Origin: Phycisphaerales bacterium
Lineage (GTDB): Bacteria > Planctomycetota > Phycisphaerae > Phycisphaerales > SM1A02
NCBI GenBank assembly: GCA_022446965.1
Contig: JAKVBV010000015.1
Coordinates: 1 to 53,238 of the forward strand
Length of the DNA: 53,238 bases
Direction of reading: 5' to 3'
Part shown: one piece after another, positions 42,029-51,294 of the stretch
Layout: each line of letters begins with the position of its first letter
Numbering within the stretch: position 1 is the first letter of the stretch
Notes under the pieces: generated by a model
The model's input: only the letters and a program-made list of their open reading frames with translations
Databases searched by the model: none
What the model was told of the DNA's origin: nothing
Translations under genes and position numbers: made by a program

Positions 42029-43051
42029 ATGAATCGAATGGTGTTGATTCGTGCTGATGGCTCTGCTGACATGGGCATGGGGCACCTTGTGCGGTGCATG
42101 GCGTTGGCCGATGCACTATCCGAGGCCAGTTGCACAGTGCATTTGGCCACTTGCCATCCAGAGTGCATTCCGGATTGGGTACTCAGTGGTTTTTCCGGTG
42201 AAGTGCATGCCGTGCCGCCACGACTCGCCCAATCTGATGATGCAGCTTATTGCATGGCTTTGTGCGAGTCGCTGCAGCAACCTGATTGGGTGATCGTAGA
42301 CCACTACGAGTTGGATGCCCGATGGCACAATCCTGTGCGCGGGGCAGGAAGTGCCATTTTGGCGTTGGATGATCTGGCGAATCGGCCGCTGGATGCGCAA
42401 CTCGTTTTGGATCAGAATCGAATTCAGGCTGACGCCGATGCGGCGTATGCAATGCATGTGTCAGATGAAACAACGCTCCTTGCCGGGCCAGCCTACGCAC
42501 TGCTTCGGACGCCCTTTTTGAAACCACCGCAGCCGTTGGATGGGGAGGGGGCACGCGTCCTGGTATGCATGGGCGGCGCCGATGATGGGATGGCGACTGC
42601 AGCCGCACTCAGGGCGGTATTGGACTGCGGTGTAGCGGTACATGTCGATGTCATTGTCGGGCTGGAAGCGGCAGCGCATGCAGCACGTGCAGTGCCCTGT
42701 CCGGGTCACAGCACAGTGAGTGTTCACATTGGTGAGCCGGACATGGCTGGGCGAATCGCGGGATGTCGCGCAGCGGTCTCCGCGGCGGGAAGTACCGTGT
42801 GGCAGATGGCCTGCCTTGGTGTTCCCATGGTGTTGTGGGTTGCTGCAGACAATCAGCAGGTGGTCGCTGACTTGGCCTGTTCGGCGGGTGCGGCGGAGCA
42901 GGTGGATGAGATGGATGTCCAGGCAACCTCGTGTACGATGGCGTCCATGTTGCAGCATCCAGAGCGTCTCCTTGAGATGTCCCACGCGGGACGGCGTCTT
43001 GTGGACGGACAAGGTGCTCGCCGTGTGATCGAGGCGATGCAACTGGCATGA
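42029..43051 (+). CDS. pseG: UDP-2,4-diacetamido-2,4,6-trideoxy-altropyranose hydrolase
   Basis: The 340-residue GT-B-fold hydrolase removes UDP from the altrose intermediate. It opens NRMVLIRADGSADMGMGHLVRC, the PseG signature with the general-base His. VIVDHYELDARWH, LDDLANRPLDAQLVLDQN and the UDP-binding VSAAGSTVWQMACLGVPMV match the family. In-frame ATGs at 41984 and 41990 overlap pseF; 42029 fits the family start better. Its stop overlaps the pseI start (ATGA). Confidence 0.9.
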   Translation: MNRMVLIRADGSADMGMGHLVRCMALADALSEASCTVHLATCHPECIPDWVLSGFSGEVHAVPPRLAQSDDAAYCMALCESLQQPDWVIVDHYELDARWHNPVRGAGSAILALDDLANRPLDAQLVLDQNRIQADADAAYAMHVSDETTLLAGPAYALLRTPFLKPPQPLDGEGARVLVCMGGADDGMATAAALRAVLDCGVAVHVDVIVGLEAAAHAARAVPCPGHSTVSVHIGEPDMAGRIAGCRAAVSAAGSTVWQMACLGVPMVLWVAADNQQVVADLACSAGAAEQVDEMDVQATSCTMASMLQHPERLLEMSHAGRRLVDGQGARRVIEAMQLA

Positions 43052-44118
43052 CTGATGGCCGCACATTGCATTTGAGCCATCGTGCGATCGGTGACGACCA
43101 TCCTGCGTTTATCGCTGCAGAGATCGGAATCAACCACAACGGCGACCTCGAGTTAGCCAAATCGATGATCGATGCGGCTGCTGACTCAGGCGCCGATGGC
43201 GTGAAGTTCCAGAATTACCGCACAGAGGACTTCATCGCCGATCGGTCGTTGACCTGGTCGTATGAGAACGGCGGCAAGACAGTTATCGAGTCGCAGTTCG
43301 ACATGTTCAAGCGGTATGAGATGCCAGAGTGGTGGATTCCGGAACTCAAGAATCACTGTGACATGCGTAGCGTAGAGTTCTTTTCAACGCCAACATCGAG
43401 TGCGGGTATCGATGTGCTTGTTCGGCATGGTGTTGGTGTGATGAAGAACGGTTCCGATTTCCTCGGACATGTGGAACTGGTTCGCTCATTTGCTCGCTCA
43501 GGGCTGCCAACAGTGCTGTCCACGGGCATGGCAGTGCAGGACGAAATCGACGATGCGGTGTCGGCCTATCGCGGTGCTGGTGGAGACAAGTTGGTGCTTC
43601 TACATTGCACGTCTTCGTACCCCACACCGATGAGCGAAGTGAATCTCCGGCGCATGTTGTCCATCCGTGACAGGTACGAGTGCTTGGTTGGTTTTAGTGA
43701 TCACACTGCTGGTCATGAATCGGCGGTAGCAGCCGTTGTGATGGGGGCAGTGTTCATCGAGAAGCACTTCACCCTGGATGCGGCGTTGCCTGGTCCAGAT
43801 CACTCGTTCTCGGCTACACCGAGCGTGTTTCGCGATCTCGTCCAGGGCGTCCGCGACGTGGAATGTGCACTTGGAGCCGCTGGCATTCAGTGTGGTGAGA
43901 GTGAGGCGGGCAACCGAGACTTGTGCCGTCTGTCTTGTCGTGCGTCGAAGGACTTGTCGGAGGGGGCAGTGCTCAGTGAGGCGGACGTCTGCCTGGCCCG
44001 CCCTAGCGACGGGCTTCCACCTGCGGCGATCTGTGATCTCGTTGGGGCGACGCTCTCTCGAGCGTTGTCGGCAGGCGATCCCATCGACTCCAGTTGTATT
44101 GCGGGGGATGTGGCATGA
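43048..44118 (+). CDS. pseI: Pseudaminic acid synthase (NeuB/PseI family)
   Basis: The 356-residue enzyme condenses phosphoenolpyruvate with a 6-deoxy altrose derivative. The barrel start is FIAAEIGINHNGDLELAKSM, then GADGVKFQ, FFSTPTSSAG and LLHCTSSYPTP, and GAVFIEKHFTLD with PGPDHSFSATP. A C-terminal SAF/antifreeze-like domain is present (about residues 290-345). One departure is VMKNGSDFLGHVELV where characterised members have KIGS/KIAS, so the exact sugar may differ from standard pseudaminic acid. It overlaps both neighbours by 4 nt. Confidence 0.88.
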   Translation: MTDGRTLHLSHRAIGDDHPAFIAAEIGINHNGDLELAKSMIDAAADSGADGVKFQNYRTEDFIADRSLTWSYENGGKTVIESQFDMFKRYEMPEWWIPELKNHCDMRSVEFFSTPTSSAGIDVLVRHGVGVMKNGSDFLGHVELVRSFARSGLPTVLSTGMAVQDEIDDAVSAYRGAGGDKLVLLHCTSSYPTPMSEVNLRRMLSIRDRYECLVGFSDHTAGHESAVAAVVMGAVFIEKHFTLDAALPGPDHSFSATPSVFRDLVQGVRDVECALGAAGIQCGESEAGNRDLCRLSCRASKDLSEGAVLSEADVCLARPSDGLPPAAICDLVGATLSRALSAGDPIDSSCIAGDVA

Positions 44119-44786
44119 GTGCCTCCGTCGATCCAGTTTGGGAGCAGAAGTACGCCACAGGCCATGCACAGCGCTATCCATGGGATTGCGTGGTGTCATT
44201 CGTGTTTCGCAATGCGCCTCCGGGTGTTCCACGAGACCAGATTCGTGTTCTGGAGCTGGGATTTGGCGCAGGAAGCAACCTTTGGTTTGCGGCGCGTGAG
44301 GGTTTCAGTGTGTGTGGTATTGATGGCAGTCCATCAGCGGTCGCTGCCGCTCAAAGCCGACTTGCGGAAGATGGGTTGTGCGGGGATCTGCACTTGTCCA
44401 GCTTTCCCACTGTGCCAGAGCCAGACGATTCTTGTGACCTCGTGATTGACAGGGCTTCTCTGACCTGCGTGGCGTTTGATGTTTGTCGAGAGACAATTCG
44501 GGAGGTGCATCGAGTGCTCAAGCCAGGTGGTCGTTTCTTCATGAACGTCTATGGTGATGATCACAGTAGTGCTCAGGCGGGGGAGAAATCAGCAGATGGT
44601 CGAGTGGAGAACATCACAGGTGGAACACTGACCGGTGTTGGAGGTATCTGCTTCTACGGGCAAGATGATCTGCGTGCTGTTCTCGGTGAAGGCTGGCGTG
44701 TGGTCAGCCGAACCCACGTCGAGGTGTGCGATGCTGACAATGACACCCATTCAGAATGGCGAGTCGTAGTGGAAAAGCAGGCCTGA
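44115..44786 (+). CDS. Class I SAM-dependent methyltransferase
   Basis: The 223-residue protein has the SAM-binding motif RVLELGFGAGSNLWFAAREG, acidic CGIDGSPSAVAAA and the late EVHRVLKPGGRFFMNVYG. Placement directly after pseI (ATGA overlap) suggests it methylates the nonulosonic acid, a pathway intermediate or the final glycan; this is inference. No substrate domain is recognised. The next gene is 12 nt downstream. Confidence 0.88.
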   Translation: MSASVDPVWEQKYATGHAQRYPWDCVVSFVFRNAPPGVPRDQIRVLELGFGAGSNLWFAAREGFSVCGIDGSPSAVAAAQSRLAEDGLCGDLHLSSFPTVPEPDDSCDLVIDRASLTCVAFDVCRETIREVHRVLKPGGRFFMNVYGDDHSSAQAGEKSADGRVENITGGTLTGVGGICFYGQDDLRAVLGEGWRVVSRTHVEVCDADNDTHSEWRVVVEKQA

Positions 44787-44798
44787 GACTGCCCTGCC

Positions 44799-46115
44799 AT
44801 GACCAACTATTCATGTGAGGATCTGATTGTCGGTGGTGGCATGCAGGGCATCATGGCCGCCCGCGCAGGTGTGCGTGCTGGCCGGGATTGCATCCTTATT
44901 GATAAAGCGGACGGAGTGGGAGGGATTCTTCGTCCGCGCATGATCGATGGTGTGTCTGTGGATCCGGGTTGCCACATATGGGGTGCGCAGGAGACTCTGA
45001 ATCTCAACTTCATGGAAGACGATCTCGGTATTGCGCTGGAGCCGGTGCTCGGGCACTGTGAGGCCTCGTTGACGCTTGGTGATTCGATCGCTCGCCACCT
45101 CTCAACGCCAACCTTCGAGTCGTTGCCTGAGCATGTACGTATGGAGGCGGCGGATCGAGCTCGTATGCATTCGGCGGATGAGATTGCTGGTGTGCCGATG
45201 GGTGAACTCTGGAGCGCAGCCTTCGGTGCTGAGATCAGCGGCATGCTCATGCAGATGGCTACTCGGTTGTACGGTCGAGATCCGCATGATCTTGCACTGT
45301 GTGCTGCCACCCAAATGGGTATGTCTAGATTGAAGCTGCACACCTGCGATGAACTTAGGAACATGGTCGGTGAATCGCTGGGGCCCTTGCTGTGCTCGCA
45401 TCCACTGGACACCAAGCGTGAGGCGGTGACGAAGTTCATGTATCCCAGGGGCGGGCTTGGTCAGTTTCTGGAGCGAGTCGCTTCTTGGCTCAGTGGCCAT
45501 GTTCAGGCGGTCCATACCAACTGCAATGTTCGCGGCCTGGAGATTCATGCCGATGGCGGAGTGGTGCGCACGCCAGATGCGGAGTTTCGGTTTGAGCGTC
45601 TCCTGTGGTGTTGCAATCCACTGGCATTGGCAGGGCATCTCGGGATTGAAACGCCTGTCAAGGCGGCAGTGGCAGGCTCGCCTTGGCGGTCGTTCTTCTA
45701 CACGTGCTCGCAGACGGACATTGCTGTGGAGTACACACATGACTTCCGCATCGCCTCGCCGATGTTTAGGTCGTGGTCGCCGCCCGCATGCATGTCCACG
45801 CAGATCGATAGGCGAAGATGGGTGATCGTTGAATGCCCGGGGGTCGGCGAGACGGATGAGACAGTGGCGCAAGTCGGTCGCGAGATTGAGCGATTGCACC
45901 GGGTTCCGGAAGGCTCGTGCAAGTTCATTGCCTCACAGGCTCAGGTTCGGTTCTATCCCACTTGCACCTACATGTCGTGGCTGCGGGACCTGTCGGACTC
46001 ATGTGAGACGTTGGCCCGGCCTGTGGCGCTGCCGCCGGTTCCTTTGTATGGCAAGGATGTGATCGCACAGTGGTGGTCTGATGCAGTGGTTGGCATCGGA
46101 AACTCGGATGATTGA
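44799..46115 (+). CDS. FAD/NAD(P)-binding amine-oxidase-like protein
   Basis: The 438-residue protein has a dinucleotide fold EDLIVGGGMQGIMAARAG and the second FAD motif in ADGVGGILRPRM. It resembles protoporphyrinogen-oxidase/UDP-galactopyranose-mutase-like members of the amine oxidase superfamily. A Trp/Cys-rich C-terminus (RFYPTCTYMSWLRDL) is unusual. In a sugar cluster it could oxidise or rearrange a nucleotide sugar. I do not recognise a characterised relative, so only the cofactor and context are supported. Confidence 0.75.
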   Translation: MTNYSCEDLIVGGGMQGIMAARAGVRAGRDCILIDKADGVGGILRPRMIDGVSVDPGCHIWGAQETLNLNFMEDDLGIALEPVLGHCEASLTLGDSIARHLSTPTFESLPEHVRMEAADRARMHSADEIAGVPMGELWSAAFGAEISGMLMQMATRLYGRDPHDLALCAATQMGMSRLKLHTCDELRNMVGESLGPLLCSHPLDTKREAVTKFMYPRGGLGQFLERVASWLSGHVQAVHTNCNVRGLEIHADGGVVRTPDAEFRFERLLWCCNPLALAGHLGIETPVKAAVAGSPWRSFFYTCSQTDIAVEYTHDFRIASPMFRSWSPPACMSTQIDRRRWVIVECPGVGETDETVAQVGREIERLHRVPEGSCKFIASQAQVRFYPTCTYMSWLRDLSDSCETLARPVALPPVPLYGKDVIAQWWSDAVVGIGNSDD

Positions 46116-46178
46116 GCTGATGTCGTATCATGCTCCTCAGTAACACGGAATGATCAGTGGTGCGTTTGGGCAAGCGAA

Positions 46179-46799
46179 ATGACTCCTCAGCCGACATTTA
46201 GAGACGACGACCTGGCGAACGCCAGTCACTTTGATGCTTCGGCCCGCGCCCACAAGCACGGTCATCTGGCGGTGGACTGGGGGTCTGCGTCTTCGCAGCA
46301 GTTGCGGTTTGACGTGCTGATTCAATTGCTCGGAATCTCAAGCGGCATGCGGGTGCTCGATGTGGGATGTGGCGTCGGTGGCCTGCTCGATCGACTCGTC
46401 GAATTTGGCATTGACGTGCAGTATCACGGCATCGACATCTCGCAGGAGATGATCGATATCTGTCGGTCGCGACACAGTAGCCACACATTTACGCTGGGCA
46501 GCGTGCTGGAAGTGGATGTGCCTGCCTGTGATGTGGCAATTGCCAGTGGCATCTTCAATCTGAGGCAGACATCGCCCATGGACTTCTTGCAGGCCGTTGC
46601 AAGCAAGATGATGCAGTTGTCTGAGCGAGGGATGGGGTTCAACTGCCTCTCATCTGAGGCAGACTCCAAGACGCCCGGCGAGTTCCATGCCTGTCCTGGT
46701 GAAGTGCTGGCGTTTGCGCACACATTGGGCCGGCATGTTCGATACGACCATTCCTATCTGCCGCATGACTTCACGATCGCGGTGCTTCGAGCATCATGA
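46179..46799 (+). CDS. Class I SAM-dependent methyltransferase
   Basis: The 206-residue protein has MRVLDVGCGVGGLLDRLVEF and the acidic YHGIDISQEMIDICR, a clear SAM fold. The middle SGIFNLRQTSPMDFLQAV is seen in small glycan-cluster methyltransferases. It is separate from the methyltransferase at 44115 and only distantly alike. A TATCAT at 46126-46131 may be an internal promoter with a leader of about 45 nt. Its stop overlaps the next start (ATGA). Confidence 0.86.
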   Translation: MTPQPTFRDDDLANASHFDASARAHKHGHLAVDWGSASSQQLRFDVLIQLLGISSGMRVLDVGCGVGGLLDRLVEFGIDVQYHGIDISQEMIDICRSRHSSHTFTLGSVLEVDVPACDVAIASGIFNLRQTSPMDFLQAVASKMMQLSERGMGFNCLSSEADSKTPGEFHACPGEVLAFAHTLGRHVRYDHSYLPHDFTIAVLRAS

Positions 46800-47482
46800 T
46801 CGTCTCGATCAACCAGCCTGCCTACTTGCCATGGGGTGGGTACTTTGATCGCATCGCCAAATCTGACCTGCATGTGGTGCTCAATCATGTGCAGTTTGAG
46901 AAGAACAGCCTGGTGAATCGCAATCGCGTGCTGGGCAAGGGTGGACCAGCATGGCTGACGGTGCCTGTGCGTACCAAGGGGCGTTTCGGTGAATTGGCAA
47001 TCGACACGGTCGAAATCGACAACAGCCAGCGATGGGTAGGCAAGCACCTGAAGACGCTGCAAGCGTGCTATGGAAAGACGTGTGGGTTCGACTTGGTGTA
47101 CTCGGATCTCGAGGCCGTGTTAAAGCAGGAGCATCGCACCTTGGCCTCGTTGTGTGCAGCAACGACGGCCAAGCTCATGGCCGCGCTGGAGGTCGATGTT
47201 CCCATGGTCTACAGCCGTGAGATCGGGATTACGACAGCCAAGAGCCAGTTGGTGCTCGACATCTGCCGTCATGTCGAGGCCACCACCTACCTCAGCGGCC
47301 CCTTTGGTCGGGACTATCTCGATCTGGAGGCATTTGCGGCGGCGGGCATTGCTGTGGAGTTTCACTCCTGGGCCCCAGAACCATACGATCAAGGTGGTGA
47401 TGGGATATTCGATCCCAAGGTGAGCGTGATCGACGTGTTGTGCCGCTGCGGCTCAGCGGCGGGCATGGCTGTTTTTCGGTAG
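46796..47482 (+). CDS. WbqC-family protein
   Basis: The 228-residue WbqC-like protein begins MIVSINQPAYLPWGGYFDRI with VQFEKNSLVNRNRV and TYLSGPFGRDYLD. WbqC proteins occur in O-antigen, capsule and flagellin-glycan clusters and have been proposed to act as transferases, possibly acyl or formyl transfer; the reaction is not established. Here it overlaps the methyltransferase before it and precedes a deacetylase, which suggests an N-substituent exchange on the sugar. Confidence 0.88.
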   Translation: MIVSINQPAYLPWGGYFDRIAKSDLHVVLNHVQFEKNSLVNRNRVLGKGGPAWLTVPVRTKGRFGELAIDTVEIDNSQRWVGKHLKTLQACYGKTCGFDLVYSDLEAVLKQEHRTLASLCAATTAKLMAALEVDVPMVYSREIGITTAKSQLVLDICRHVEATTYLSGPFGRDYLDLEAFAAAGIAVEFHSWAPEPYDQGGDGIFDPKVSVIDVLCRCGSAAGMAVFR

Positions 47483-47506
47483 TGGGTTGGTGACAGGAGC
47501 GCAACT

Positions 47507-48196
47507 GTGGGTCTGTTGAAACAGAATGGTCCGGTGCTCGTTGTTGCGGCGCATGCCGACGACGAGGCCTTGGGGTGCGGTGGCTTGATGGCGAAACTCG
47601 CTGCTGCTGGGCGTAGTGTGCATGTAGTCTTCATGACCGACGGCGTGTCGGCACGCGGTGAGGGTGATGCTGATGGTCGGCAAAGTGCGGCATCACAGGC
47701 CGCGGCCGTGCTCGGTGCGCATGAGCCTGTGGGCTTTGACTTTCCGGACAACGCAATGGACTCTGTTCCGCTCATCGAGATTGTGAAGGCGATCGAATCA
47801 GAGGTTGCTCGCGTTCAGCCCACCACGGTTCTGACGCATCATCATGGTGACCTCAATGTGGATCATCAGGTAGTGCATCGTGCTGTGTTGACAGCGTGTC
47901 GGCCTCAGCCCGGGTGCAGTGTCCGCGAGTTGCTCTCATTCTCGGTTCGGTCAAGTACAGAATGGGGCGTGGCCGACCCAGTTCAGCAGTATGCTCCCAC
48001 AGTCTTCGTGGACATCTCGGAGGCGCTTGCGACGAAAATGAAGGCACTTCAGTGTTACACCGAGGAGATGCGAGCTGCGCCACATTCTCGTTCCTTGGAG
48101 GCTGTTGAAGCAGAGGCCATCGCTACTGGGGCTCAAGTTGGTGTGGCAGCCGCAGAGGCGTTTGGCTTGATCAGGTGTGTCTGCCATGGTGTCTGA
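47507..48196 (+). CDS. PIG-L/LmbE-family deacetylase
   Basis: The 229-residue metal-dependent N-deacetylase has the zinc motif VLVVAAHADDEALGCGG and the second ligand region THHHGDLNVDHQVVHRA. It removes N-acetyl groups from amino sugars in other pathways. Within this locus it could deacetylate the nonulosonic acid or its precursor so that another group can be attached. GTG 47507 follows AGGAG with good spacing. The next gene overlaps its end by 11 nt. Confidence 0.9.
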   Translation: MGLLKQNGPVLVVAAHADDEALGCGGLMAKLAAAGRSVHVVFMTDGVSARGEGDADGRQSAASQAAAVLGAHEPVGFDFPDNAMDSVPLIEIVKAIESEVARVQPTTVLTHHHGDLNVDHQVVHRAVLTACRPQPGCSVRELLSFSVRSSTEWGVADPVQQYAPTVFVDISEALATKMKALQCYTEEMRAAPHSRSLEAVEAEAIATGAQVGVAAAEAFGLIRCVCHGV

Positions 48197-48686
48197 CGGG
48201 GTCGGTTCGGCGTCACCGTGTTCTCTTCGCCTTGCCACCATGGATGACGCGGCATGGCTTCTGAGTATGCGAAATGATCCCGAACTGATTGCGTTGAGTT
48301 CGACGCAGCGGGCGGTGGAGGAGGCGGAGCATGTGGCTTGGCTTGCGGCGTCGCTCGGGGCTCATGACCGCAGGGTGTTGATCGTTGAAGATGGGGCAGT
48401 ATCGCGCATCGGATACGCCAGGCTTGATCTACTCGACCCCTCAGCGGCAGAAGTCACGGTGGTGTTGGCCGCACCAAATCGCGGTCAAGGGCATGGTGTG
48501 GCTGTCATGCATGCCGTGTCGGAGTGTGGCTTTGGTGCGTGGCCCGAGCTGAGGCATGTGGTTGCATTCATCAGATCAGAAAATATGGCGTCAGTCCGTG
48601 CATTCAAGAAGGCCGGCTTCAGGCAAACCGTGCAGTGGTCACGTGATGGTCATGCCGTGTACGCGGTAGAACGGGGAGCGGCATGA
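48186..48686 (+). CDS. pseH: GNAT acetyltransferase, likely PseH
   Basis: The 166-residue GNAT protein shows CSLRLATMDDAAWLLSMRND at the start, a typical PseH/flagellar-modification opening, then an acetyl-CoA site APNRGQGHGVAVMHAVSE and SVRAFKKAGFRQ. PseH acetylates the 4-amino group of the UDP-altrose intermediate. The other five pathway enzymes are nearby and this is the only GNAT gene in the locus, so pseH is the best assignment. The ATG at 48186 overlaps the deacetylase stop; a GTG at 48177 is possible. It overlaps the next start (ATGA). Confidence 0.8.
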   Translation: MVSDGVGSASPCSLRLATMDDAAWLLSMRNDPELIALSSTQRAVEEAEHVAWLAASLGAHDRRVLIVEDGAVSRIGYARLDLLDPSAAEVTVVLAAPNRGQGHGVAVMHAVSECGFGAWPELRHVVAFIRSENMASVRAFKKAGFRQTVQWSRDGHAVYAVERGAA

Positions 48687-50158
48687 TCAGGCTTCTCGCA
48701 GTAGCGACAGGCCGCGATGGTGGCTCGATTGTGCAGCATCTCGATCGAAGTGCTGGAGACATCGAAGTCGCACTGCACCTGGGTGGTCGAAAGGGCATTC
48801 GTCCGGACATCAAGGCATCGTCGATGTCCCGTTTGGACATGGGCTCAGGCCGGCTCGGTCACGTGATGCAGGATGGGGAGTTCATCGGGGCTGCGCAGTC
48901 GCTGATGCAGGCTCCTGATGCGGAATCAAAGCTCGATACGTTCATGGATCAGTTGCATCGGTACTCACCGTCGGCCTCGTATCGCACGCATCAGCTGCAT
49001 TCGATGTACGACTACATGGACTACTGGCACATCCTCAGCGATAGGGTTGCCGGGATGATCGAATCGCATGGCATCACCCACTGCCTCTTTTTCAACATCC
49101 CTCATCTGACCTACGATTTCGTGGTGAATCAGGTTGCCAGTGCCATGGGCATTCCTTCAGTGATTCTCACGCATTCGCTCTTTCCCAATCAGTTCTATTC
49201 CATGGCCGATGTGAGTGACTACGGCTGCTTTCCCGATGGTGATGCGCCGCCAATGTCGGTCGATACGGGCGGCGGGTTGGATTTGTTCTATATGAATTCC
49301 GTGGGGCAGTCAGCGGGCGCTTCGGGTCATATTACGCCGAAGTCGATCATGCAACTGATGGCGCATTTGGCAACACGGCGGCCACTGAAAGCGTTTGATG
49401 TCCCTTGGCTGCTTCGTACGGTGCGTCGCATGCATGCTGTGCATCGGGCCTTTCCCAGTTGGCGTGATCCGTTTGCCAAGTTCTTCCATGAAGATGCACT
49501 GGCCTACTTTGAGCACCTCGCACAGTATGAGCGTGCTGAAGTCGATCTCAACCGGAGGTTCGTGTACTTCCCGTTGCAGTATCAGCCCGAGATGACGACC
49601 TCGGCAGTTGGCGGTGTGTTTCGAGATCAGGCGCTTGCGATCGAATCACTATCGCGCAGGCTGCCCCAAGATGTGCTGATATATGTGAAGGAGAACCCCA
49701 AGCAGGGCGGGTTCATGCGTGGCCCGATGTTCTTTCACCGATTGAGCCGGATTCCCAACGTCCGCATCATGCCAAGTTTCGCAGATACCAAGGTGCTCAC
49801 TGCAAACAGTGAGTGCATTGCAACGATCACGGGCACAGTGGGCTGGGAGGCCATCTGTATGGGGAAGCCGGCGATCGTTTTCGGATCGACTTGGTATCAG
49901 GGGTTCTCCGGGGTCACCTCATGGTCGGAGGATTTCGATTTCGATTCGTGTGTTTCGGGAGCCATCGATCATGCAGCAATTGAGCATGCAGCAGGTCAAT
50001 TGACTGCACGGGCGCACAGTGGGGTTGCCTCTCGGCATTTTGCTCGGCAGTTGAAGCGTGCTCAGCCTGATTTCGATGAAGCGGCTAACGAGGCGAAGGT
50101 GGCTGCTACCATTGGTGGTTTGCTTCGAGGCGAAGTCGAGTTCACGTTCCAGAAGTGA
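48683..50158 (+). CDS. Capsule polysaccharide-type glycosyltransferase (candidate nonulosonic acid transferase)
   Basis: The 491-residue protein resembles the capsular polysaccharide biosynthesis/KpsS-like group: FVYFPLQYQPEMTTSAVGG, then VLIYVKENPKQGGFMRGP and TITGTVGWEAICMGKPAIVFG in the C-terminal GT-B half. The N-terminal half (about residues 1-230) has no clear motif. As the last gene of the + arm it is the best candidate for transferring the CMP-sugar product to a protein or polymer. It overlaps pseH by 4 nt and the convergent pseC by 17 nt. Confidence 0.8.
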   Translation: MIRLLAVATGRDGGSIVQHLDRSAGDIEVALHLGGRKGIRPDIKASSMSRLDMGSGRLGHVMQDGEFIGAAQSLMQAPDAESKLDTFMDQLHRYSPSASYRTHQLHSMYDYMDYWHILSDRVAGMIESHGITHCLFFNIPHLTYDFVVNQVASAMGIPSVILTHSLFPNQFYSMADVSDYGCFPDGDAPPMSVDTGGGLDLFYMNSVGQSAGASGHITPKSIMQLMAHLATRRPLKAFDVPWLLRTVRRMHAVHRAFPSWRDPFAKFFHEDALAYFEHLAQYERAEVDLNRRFVYFPLQYQPEMTTSAVGGVFRDQALAIESLSRRLPQDVLIYVKENPKQGGFMRGPMFFHRLSRIPNVRIMPSFADTKVLTANSECIATITGTVGWEAICMGKPAIVFGSTWYQGFSGVTSWSEDFDFDSCVSGAIDHAAIEHAAGQLTARAHSGVASRHFARQLKRAQPDFDEAANEAKVAATIGGLLRGEVEFTFQK

Positions 50159-51290
50159 CCAGATCGAGCAACGTGGATGCCACGGTGGTCTGGTCGTCTT
50201 CGGTGAGATCGTGATACATGGGTAGGCAGAATGACCGGGCGTAGTACGCCTCGGCATTGGGGTAATCGCCCGCGGTGAACCCACGCCGTCGCCAGAACGG
50301 CTGCGTGTGCACCGGAATGTAAAGCACCTGCACGCCGATGCCTGCAGCTCGCATGGCGTTGAACACCGCCGTGCGGTTGTCCACCTGCACCGGGAACAAG
50401 TGCAAGGCCGATCGGCTCCGCGGGCACTGGTGAGGCAGTATGACGGCGTTGGTGTCCAGCAGTGATTCGTACCGCCGAGCCAAGGTGTGGCGATGGCCGA
50501 CGAACGCGTTCAGACGCTGCATTTGGCTCACGCCCAAGGCCGCCTGCAGGTCGGTCATGCGGTAGTTCCAGCCCAGAGCCACCTGCTGATAGGCCCAGTC
50601 GCCGTCCAGATCGCCTTCGAGGAGATCGGTGTCTTTCGTCACACCATGCGTGCGCACCAACTGCATTCGTTTGGCTAGTTCGGCGTCGTTCGTGGTGGCG
50701 CAGCCACCTTCGGCCGTGGTCACGATTTTCACCGGGTGGAATGAGAACACGGTGATGTTGCTGTGCGCGCAATTGCCTACAGGAGCACCATCGAACGAAC
50801 CACCAATGGCGTGGGCGGCGTCTTCGATGATCTTGAAGCCGTACCGATCGGCAAGGGCCGCGATGGCGGTCATGTCGGCGCACTGCCCGGCAAAGTGCAC
50901 CGGCATCACGATTGTGGGCAAGGTGCTATTACGCTGAGCCTGTTCGAGTTTTTCCGCGAGTGCGTTGGCGCACATGCAGTACGTGCCTGGATCAATGTCG
51001 ACAAAGTCCACTTCGGCGCCACACATGAGGCCGACATTGGCCGATGCCACAAAAGTGTTCGGTGAGGTCCACAGGCGTCCGCCTGGGCCCAGTCCCAACG
51101 CTAGACAGGCCATGTGCAAGCATGACGTGGCGGAATTGCCGGCCACAGCGTGCGTCGTGCCAGTAGCGGTGGTGATCGCGGCCTCGAAGGCGGGTACGGC
51201 CGGCCCTTGGGTGAGCCAATCCGATTGCAGCGTGTCGAGCACTGCTCGCACGTCGTCTTCGGTGATGTGCTGTCGCCCGTAGGGGATCAT
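50142..51290 (-). CDS. pseC: UDP-4-amino-4,6-dideoxy-N-acetyl-beta-L-altrosamine transaminase
   Basis: The 382-residue DegT/DnrJ/EryC1-family aminotransferase starts MIPYGRQHITEDDVRAVLDT, the PseC opening. The aspartate region is IIEDAAHAIGGS and the PLP lysine is in FSFHPVKIVTTAEGG. NYRMTDLQAALGVSQM and FWRRRGFTAGDYPNAEAYY are also PseC-like. It aminates the 4-keto sugar produced by PseB. The start at 51290 replaces an upstream ATG (51350) that overlaps pseB; the gap to the pseB stop is 4 nt. Confidence 0.93.
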   Translation of the reverse strand: MIPYGRQHITEDDVRAVLDTLQSDWLTQGPAVPAFEAAITTATGTTHAVAGNSATSCLHMACLALGLGPGGRLWTSPNTFVASANVGLMCGAEVDFVDIDPGTYCMCANALAEKLEQAQRNSTLPTIVMPVHFAGQCADMTAIAALADRYGFKIIEDAAHAIGGSFDGAPVGNCAHSNITVFSFHPVKIVTTAEGGCATTNDAELAKRMQLVRTHGVTKDTDLLEGDLDGDWAYQQVALGWNYRMTDLQAALGVSQMQRLNAFVGHRHTLARRYESLLDTNAVILPHQCPRSRSALHLFPVQVDNRTAVFNAMRAAGIGVQVLYIPVHTQPFWRRRGFTAGDYPNAEAYYARSFCLPMYHDLTEDDQTTVASTLLDLVTSGT

Positions 51291-51294
51291 CGGT

